A stretch of DNA of 53,367 bases from Modicisalibacter luteus DSM 23508 (GTDB lineage Bacteria > Pseudomonadota > Gammaproteobacteria > Pseudomonadales > Halomonadaceae). This document shows, piece by piece, positions 48,878 through 53,367 of this stretch. The DNA lies in contig NZ_KB900008.1 in NCBI RefSeq assembly GCF_000378505.1, positions 1 through 53,367 of the forward strand, written 5' to 3'. The position numbers were made by a program, and so were the translations under genes. The notes under the pieces were generated by a model. That model ran no database searches, had not been told where the DNA came from, and was given only the letters and a program-made list of their open reading frames with translations. Position 1 is the stretch's first letter. Every line of letters starts with the position of its first letter.

Positions 48878-49266
48878 GGATATCCGTTCCCGACTGACTG
48901 CATCGCTGGGGTCTCACCGGCCAGGTCCGAAAGTACCCCCAGGAGCACGGGCTTTTTCACTGGCTTTTGTAGAAAACTGGCCGCACCGTAGCGTAGCGCC
49001 TGCCCTCCCTGGCGGGTTTCCTGCGCGGTGCAGAGCACGATAAAGCGCACCTCATGGCTATTCAGGGTCTGACACATCCGCCAGTCAGCCGGGCCAAAGC
49101 CTGAAATGTCCACGAGCGCGATACGGCGGTCGCCAGATTGGGTTATCGCCGCCGTCAGGGCCTCATGGTTCGACGCACTGATCGCGGTATGACCGGTCGC
49201 CTCCAGGGCATCTGCCATCACCCGCGCATTGCCCGGCCGTTTCATCACGAGTAGGACGGTTGCCAT
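48874..49266 (-). CDS. Stand-alone receiver (response regulator) domain
   Basis: A protein of 130 residues with a CheY-like fold: Asp53 in 'ALVDISG', Thr80 and Lys101 in 'LQKPVKK'. The acidic pair that binds Mg2+ in beta-1 is missing ('LLVMKRPGN'), so phosphorylation may be altered or absent. It lies between the KaiC-like ATPase and the EAL protein, with a 4-base overlap to the latter, and probably links them. Confidence 0.85.
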   Translation of the reverse strand: MATVLLVMKRPGNARVMADALEATGHTAISASNHEALTAAITQSGDRRIALVDISGFGPADWRMCQTLNSHEVRFIVLCTAQETRQGGQALRYGAASFLQKPVKKPVLLGVLSDLAGETPAMQSVGNGYP

Positions 49267-49280
49267 CGTTCCCGCTCCGG

Positions 49281-50732
49281 TCAGCCAAGGTCTTGGGAAG
49301 GCATGCCCGACAGCACACTATGCAAACCTTCTATCGGCTCATGCACGATCAGCCCACCTTCGCCGATATCATAGGTGTGCAGGGCAGTATCAAAGCCGCT
49401 CAAGCGTTTTTTGAGCACCCCTAAGGCCTTTTTCATCTCCCCCGCCGATTCCATATAGCGCAGAAAAACCAGGTTATCGGAAAGGTAACTGAAGCCCTTC
49501 TCGGTCGCCTGGAACTCCTGGCCGGTGACGGCCTGAGTTTCATTGACCAGGATGACGGTCACGCCCATTCTCGCCAATGTCTTGGCGAACGTGTGCAGGC
49601 GTTCTTCGATTTCCTCACCGCCCAGCGTGAGACCAAACCCGGCAACACTGTCGAGAATGACTAGCTCAACGCCCCGTTGAGTGACCTGCTGGAGAACCTC
49701 AGACGTGAATTCGTCGGCCAGATAGCGCATGGGCTCGACCGGCTCGATAGCCACGGTCCCCTCGCGTACCGCCTGGTGCAGCCCCAACCCAAGGCTCTGG
49801 GTGCGGCGCAGGAAAATGGTGGCGTCTTCCTCAAACAGGAACAGGGCGCTGGCCGCTCCTTTGCGTGCAGCGGCGGCCGCAAACTGAGCGGCCAATGTCG
49901 ACTTGCCCACGCCGGCCGGCCCGGTGATCATCGAAATGGTACCGGCTTCGAATCCCCCATGCAGAATGGCGTCGATCCTCGAAGCGCCGCTGCCCCAAAG
50001 CTTGTCTTCATCGCTGGGGGTCCGGGTTAGAGGAGGAACCAACCTGGGGAAGACTTGCATCCCCGTCGTGCCAAGGCGCATGTGATGCCGTCCCTGGACG
50101 AACCCCGAGCCCCGGAACTTCGTCACTCGAATAATGGAGCCGGCCTGGCCGGTGTCGAAATTGAGCACGCCATCGGCCATGAACTGCAGATCATCGTCGG
50201 GCATGTCCTGGCTGCTCTCGGACGAGAAAAGAACGGTCGCCCCACGTTGAGTGAGGAAGCGCAGAAAAGACATGACCTGCTTGCGGTACTGGTAGGCGTC
50301 TGCAGAAAGAAAGCGCAGCTGGGTCAAGGAGTCGACAAATACCCGTTTGGGGGCAAGCTCATTCACCGCTTGAACGATGGCGTCCACCAGCGGTTCCTGC
50401 TCGACATCCCCGGAAGAAAAAATATCGTAGCCCTGCTGATCGGTGAAAAAGTGCTCGTCGGGAATCAGGCTCAGGAAATTGACGTTCGTAACATCCAGCC
50501 CCACTGACGTGGCATTGGCTTCGATCTGTGCTTCCGGCTCCTGAAAACCAATAAACAGCACCGGCTCATCTTGATTGGCGGCAGTCAGGAAATGCAAGCC
50601 AAGCGTCGTTTTGCCTGACCCCGGGCCGCCGCGAACCAGGTAGCTTCGGTTCTCGATCAACCCTCCCCCAAGAATGTCATCGACGCCTCGGACGCCAGTC
50701 GATAACCGCTGCTCAAGACTGCTCTGTGCCAT
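49281..50732 (-). CDS. KaiC-like double RecA-domain ATPase
   Basis: A protein of 483 residues with two KaiC domains. Walker A motifs are GGPGSGKT (35-42) and GPAGVGKS (271-278). The catalytic Glu pair is present in the second domain (Glu301-Glu302) but reads QE in the first. It resembles the KaiC-like proteins of non-cyanobacteria rather than clock KaiC; no kaiA or kaiB is nearby. It probably hexamerises and signals to the receiver protein that follows 14 bases downstream. Confidence 0.93.
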   Translation of the reverse strand: MAQSSLEQRLSTGVRGVDDILGGGLIENRSYLVRGGPGSGKTTLGLHFLTAANQDEPVLFIGFQEPEAQIEANATSVGLDVTNVNFLSLIPDEHFFTDQQGYDIFSSGDVEQEPLVDAIVQAVNELAPKRVFVDSLTQLRFLSADAYQYRKQVMSFLRFLTQRGATVLFSSESSQDMPDDDLQFMADGVLNFDTGQAGSIIRVTKFRGSGFVQGRHHMRLGTTGMQVFPRLVPPLTRTPSDEDKLWGSGASRIDAILHGGFEAGTISMITGPAGVGKSTLAAQFAAAAARKGAASALFLFEEDATIFLRRTQSLGLGLHQAVREGTVAIEPVEPMRYLADEFTSEVLQQVTQRGVELVILDSVAGFGLTLGGEEIEERLHTFAKTLARMGVTVILVNETQAVTGQEFQATEKGFSYLSDNLVFLRYMESAGEMKKALGVLKKRLSGFDTALHTYDIGEGGLIVHEPIEGLHSVLSGMPSQDLG

Positions 50733-51432
50733 GCCTGCTCACTCTTTGTATAGCGTCTAATTACATTGTTATTAGAAATACCATATTTTCTTATTATTCG
50801 ATATGGCTGGCCATATCTAAACATTCCATGCAGTAGTGGCAGGGCTGTATACTTGCGATAGAATTTCTATAGCATGACACTTCAATGTCAAATTTATGTC
50901 GATTCTTAGCATAGCTTTTGGTTATTGAAATAAAGGTTGCTTTAGCAAGATTTTATTTCATTAAACCTTGCGACTCATTTATAAGCTGCCCGCTTTGTGT
51001 CGAACTGTCCCCTGCTCGACACGCCGCAATCGGATGCCGGTCGGGAAAGCGCCAAGCTACCGAGGCAGACAGGTATGACTTGCAGAATAAATCAGGTGCG
51101 CTCGGTGCGCCGCTGTTACTGGTATTCGGGGGTATTCGGGGGACGAACATTCCTCGGTAAATCTGATTACTGCGCCACCATCGTTATTATAATGGTCTTC
51201 AAACGTTCGGGTTCCCGTGCGCACGAACCCAACGAAACGCTTAGCCCTTGCTGATTTGTTGTTTATTTCCAGATAAGGCAAGACGTTTAGGTGAAACTAT
51301 CCTGCCTTTCGACTAGCAATTCGCAGGGCGAACCGACCATTGCCATGTATCTGATGGCACCGCCCCTCCTTGGCCTGCCAAGCCCGGCAGACGTGGCGCT
51401 TCATATACTCTTGTTTAACTTGAATAAGCACT
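50733..51432. other. Intergenic region upstream of the KaiC-like gene
   Basis: About 700 bases, AT-rich near 50750-50960, then with short repeats (GTATTCGGGG twice at about 51121-51141). It must contain the promoter of the KaiC operon on the minus strand. ATATGGCTGGCCATAT (50803-50818) is a near-palindrome 70 bases upstream of the start and a candidate regulator site. No clear gene is seen. Confidence 0.4.
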
Positions 51433-51674
51433 GGAGAACTGAGCAATAACATCGACGAGCAGGTGTCGCTGGACCTGAGAGATGACCTGGCTCTGAAGAG
51501 CCTGCGCTTTGCCGATGCCCTCCTCGATGAGGCCAGCCAGGCCGACGATGGCGAAGATCCTGTCCTGAGGCTTGAGATGGATTTTACGCTGATGGCCATC
51601 GCCTTGGGTGCGTAATCGATATGCTGATCGAGGAGCTGGGTGGTGAGGTGCCGCAGCTGAGCGCCGTGGCATGA
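51433..51674 (+). pseudogene. rdgC remnant, C-terminal end
   Basis: One frame reads 'DEQVSLDLRDDLALKSLRFA', 'DALLDEASQADDGEDPVLRL' and 'EMDFTLMAIALG', then stops at 51613. After a one-base shift it goes on 'IDMLIEELGGEVPQLSAVA' and stops at 51672. This is the RdgC C-terminus (VSFxLDexLxLKxLxFxD...LIexLGGE). Nothing of the first two thirds is present upstream. Longer minus-strand frames here are shadows. It is unlikely to make a working protein. Confidence 0.7.
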
Positions 51675-51854
51675 ATATCGAAGCATCACGTTGACGATAA
51701 CAATTACTGAATGAGCTAATGCTTCATAAGCTGATGTTTCTCTGCCCAGAGACGGTTTCTTTGTCACGAAATGGTCACGTTGCTCTTCGCCCACTCCTGT
51801 CTGGCTTATCTTCTAATGACTCCAGCCGATAATGCATAACAATAGGAGGCACAT

Positions 51855-52073
51855 ATGGAACGGGAATTCTTGGTAGTTGATGGTTTAAAGGTCACTCCAG
51901 AAACCGTACGTGATTGGCGTTATCGCATGGATGAAATGAAGTCACAGCTTGAGCAGCGAGATGGCTATGCGCTGATAGCGCTTATCAGCCAAATCAGGGA
52001 CGCGGCAGGCGCCCCACCCTCGCTGCCTCCAGATGAGCTTCCTCAATTCATTGCGGAACTAAGAGAGAGCTGA
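51855..52073 (+). CDS. Hypothetical small protein
   Basis: A 72-residue soluble, helical protein with TAGGAGG eight bases upstream. 'LKVTPETVRDWRYRMDEMKS' and 'YALIALISQIRDAAGAPPSL' suggest a compact helical fold. No family recognised. Same strand as the next gene, 22 bases away. Confidence 0.65.
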   Translation: MEREFLVVDGLKVTPETVRDWRYRMDEMKSQLEQRDGYALIALISQIRDAAGAPPSLPPDELPQFIAELRES

Positions 52074-52095
52074 CGCTGCTACCGGAGTCTCGCCT

Positions 52096-52308
52096 ATGGG
52101 GAAGGTGCTGGAATTCAGAAACAAGATATGGCGACACCGTTCCAGCGGAGGCCGTTTCAAAGTCATGGGCATCGCCGAAGGCGTAGGCACCCTGAACGGA
52201 GACAAGGTAGTCTTCTACCAAGCCGTTGATGCTAAGAACCAGCTAGTCGAAGGACAGCTTTATGCCCGTGCGTACAGCGAATGGCTGGACCTGATGAAAC
52301 CCGAATAG
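52096..52308 (+). CDS. DUF1653-like small protein
   Basis: A 70-residue protein. 'IWRHRSSGGRFKVMGIAEGV' and 'DKVVFYQAVDAKNQLVEGQL', then 'YARAYSEWLDLM', follow the DUF1653 pattern (YxHYKGGxYxVLGxA...VVYxxL...WVRPLexF). GGAG lies eight bases before the ATG. Role unknown. It ends before a hairpin terminator. Confidence 0.65.
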   Translation: MGKVLEFRNKIWRHRSSGGRFKVMGIAEGVGTLNGDKVVFYQAVDAKNQLVEGQLYARAYSEWLDLMKPE

Positions 52309-52332
52309 CTCAGTACAGGATTTAGACCCCAT

Positions 52333-52355
52333 AGCCGCCTTTGAGGCGGCTTATT
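52333..52355 (+). terminator. Hairpin terminator
   Basis: AGCCGCC-TTTGA-GGCGGCT followed by TATTCT, 25 bases after the DUF1653-like stop. Nearly the same hairpin recurs at 52830-52848 and 53080-53098. Confidence 0.65.
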
Positions 52356-52370
52356 CTAAGAATAATCATC

Positions 52371-52532
52371 ATGGCCCGCAACTGCTCTTGGGAAGGAGCG
52401 GGCCAATACATCTTGCCTTGGCTATTGGACCTTAAGGCACCTGATGACGCCAATAGGCCCACGGCGACTCAAACTGCTAAGACTGACTCGGTTGCCAAGC
52501 TCAAGGCGCAATGGAAGCCCCTTAGCAACTAA
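52371..52532 (+). CDS. Possible 53-aa protein
   Basis: ATG 52371 opens 'MARNCSWEGAGQYILPWLLD' and the frame runs through a Thr/Asp/Lys-rich tail ('TATQTAKTDSVAKLKAQWKP'). The ribosome site is poor. It begins just after the terminator, so it would need its own promoter. Coding is uncertain. Confidence 0.35.
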   Translation: MARNCSWEGAGQYILPWLLDLKAPDDANRPTATQTAKTDSVAKLKAQWKPLSN

Positions 52533-52625
52533 CCCAAAAGTATGAGAAATTGTGACTGCATATTTCTCATTGTAGTTATAGGCTGTACATACACATTCAG
52601 AAAAAACGCAGGGAAGGGAATCTCG

Positions 52626-52790
52626 ATGCGTATAGTTTTGTTCGGTGCCTTGATCGCAGGAGCGGCAGTGTCATTCGTAGCGCTAAAGCAGGAAAACAGC
52701 GAGAATCCAAACGAGTCCGTGATGTCTCTTCAACAGCAGCTCAAGCAGGAATCCATGCAAGAGCGCGAGGGATGGGGCGGACCGAGCTAG
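52626..52790 (+). CDS. Small single-pass membrane protein
   Basis: The start chosen is ATG 52626 with GGGAAGGGA upstream; the longer frame adds a Cys-rich leader of doubtful value. 54 residues: one N-terminal helix 'MRIVLFGALIAGAAVSFVAL', then a Gln/Glu/Asn-rich tail. A hairpin terminator follows. Family not recognised; similar short proteins occur in Halomonas from memory, which I cannot check. Confidence 0.55.
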   Translation: MRIVLFGALIAGAAVSFVALKQENSENPNESVMSLQQQLKQESMQEREGWGGPS

Positions 52791-52829
52791 TCGAATACCC
52801 CCTTCTGAGAACAAAAGCACTTCTTATGT

Positions 52830-52848
52830 AGCCGCCCTCGGGCGGCTT
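52830..52848 (+). terminator. Hairpin terminator
   Basis: AGCCGCCC-TC-GGGCGGCTT, 39 bases after the small membrane protein, with a weak T-run. Confidence 0.6.
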
Positions 52849-53079
52849 CGTCATATCTAGAGGTATCAGTGGCCAGGCAGCATGGCCGGCGTACAAATTG
52901 CGATACGTCGAAGCCCAAGCCACCTATGGCTACTAGTTCGCTATCGCTTAAGCACACGGCAACGCGCCAGGCACCTACAGCCATCGGCGTTAAACGCTAA
53001 TGTGGAGCGCCGTGGGTGCTGCAACCAAGCTGGGTCCGTGAGGGTCCAGGCACCGGAAGTAAACCAGAACCAGACCATG

Positions 53080-53098
53080 CCGCCTGCGGGCGGTTTTC
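53080..53098 (+). terminator. Hairpin terminator
   Basis: CCGCC-TGCG-GGCGG followed by TTTT. The 230 bases before it hold no good frame; they may encode a short RNA or a lost gene. Confidence 0.55.
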
Positions 53099-53121
53099 CT
53101 GCCTAACGAAAGGAGAGCGAC

Positions 53122-53367
53122 ATGGATATCTTGGAAGTGAACGACGTTCAGCGTACAGGGAGCGAACAGCTGGCTCGCTTCGATAGCGAAGGGCAGGCGC
53201 GACACATGGAGTCAGCGTTGAGCAAGATGTTTCCTGAACTGGAGATAGCAGCGTTGGTATCTACGCCTGAGCCAGAGCAAGCTGAAGCCCCCCTGCCCAT
53301 TCGTGTCCGCGAGAAATCGGAATGGGATGCTGGCATGGTTCTAGAAGCATGGGTCAAAAACACGACA
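53122..53367 (+). CDS. Partial hypothetical protein, runs off the window
   Basis: ATG 53122 has AAGGAGAG six bases upstream. The frame stays open for 82 codons to the last base: 'MDILEVNDVQRTGSEQLARF', then 'MESALSKMFPELEIAALVST' and a Pro/Glu-rich linker. No family recognised from this part. Confidence 0.65.
   Translation, partial: MDILEVNDVQRTGSEQLARFDSEGQARHMESALSKMFPELEIAALVSTPEPEQAEAPLPIRVREKSEWDAGMVLEAWVKNTT

Noticed and set aside
51297-51794. 165-aa and 85-aa minus-strand frames
   Set aside because: They are shadows of the RdgC C-terminal remnant on the plus strand.

Overview
The window looks like the chromosome of a halophilic gammaproteobacterium, most likely Halomonas or a close Halomonadaceae relative. 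This is inferred from FlhD/FlhC beside a KaiC-like/response-regulator/EAL operon, a PHB-depolymerase-type esterase next to a ribbon-helix-helix regulator, small KGG and DUF2795 stress-type proteins, and a moderately high GC content. No rRNA gene and no CRISPR array is visible.

Layout. (1) Bases 1-3.9 kb are host-like: DUF2795 and KGG proteins sharing a bidirectional terminator, a 180-bp dispersed repeat, a frameshifted SNase-like nuclease, and an outer-membrane barrel protein. (2) About 3.9-40.1 kb is a lambda-plan siphovirus prophage written right to left. Reading from the integrase end: integrase, excisionase, an early operon, CI repressor and Cro-like regulator around three operators, replication genes (O- and P-like), small accessory genes, holin/SAR-endolysin/Rz/Rz1, a cos-type region holding candidate small RNAs, then terminase, gpW, portal, protease, decoration protein, capsid, FII, Z, U, V, G/GT and tape measure in strict lambda order. 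The tail-tip module is unlike lambda: no K, I or J homologue is seen, and in their place is a 1038-residue protein with two beta-propellers and YadA-like head repeats. (3) At 40.06-40.10 kb lies the 3' half of a tRNA-Pro(GGG), cut in the anticodon loop, with the tRNA's own terminator. This is a classic attachment site, but its intact partner is not in the window. (4) 40.3-53.4 kb is host again: PHB-depolymerase-like esterase with CopG-type regulator and palindromic operator, an AT-rich stretch with gene remnants, a truncated endA followed by the second copy of the dispersed repeat and an 11-unit heptanucleotide repeat, flhDC, the KaiC/REC/EAL operon, an rdgC remnant, and several small genes each followed by a hairpin terminator.

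How the prophage genes work together. A CI/LexA-type repressor (34096-34803) probably binds sites of the form AATACG-N4-CGTATT between itself and the Cro-like gene. A perfect copy of that site lies inside a near-consensus promoter at 34929-34956, which drives the rightward early operon. That operon encodes a LuxR-HTH membrane protein and three small proteins, the last Arg-rich. It then contains an rrn-type boxA, a hairpin and a three-way-junction RNA ahead of crp-like, xis and int genes. This suggests an N-like antitermination circuit with a new protein and RNA. Replication, lysis, packaging and tail genes run leftward. Short cargo units interrupt the leftward modules: a micro-ORF cassette with its own promoter and terminator, a secreted retropepsin-like protein, and a Cas2-fold-like (SinR-family) protein.

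Calls rest on reading the sequence and recalled family motifs only; no database search was run.
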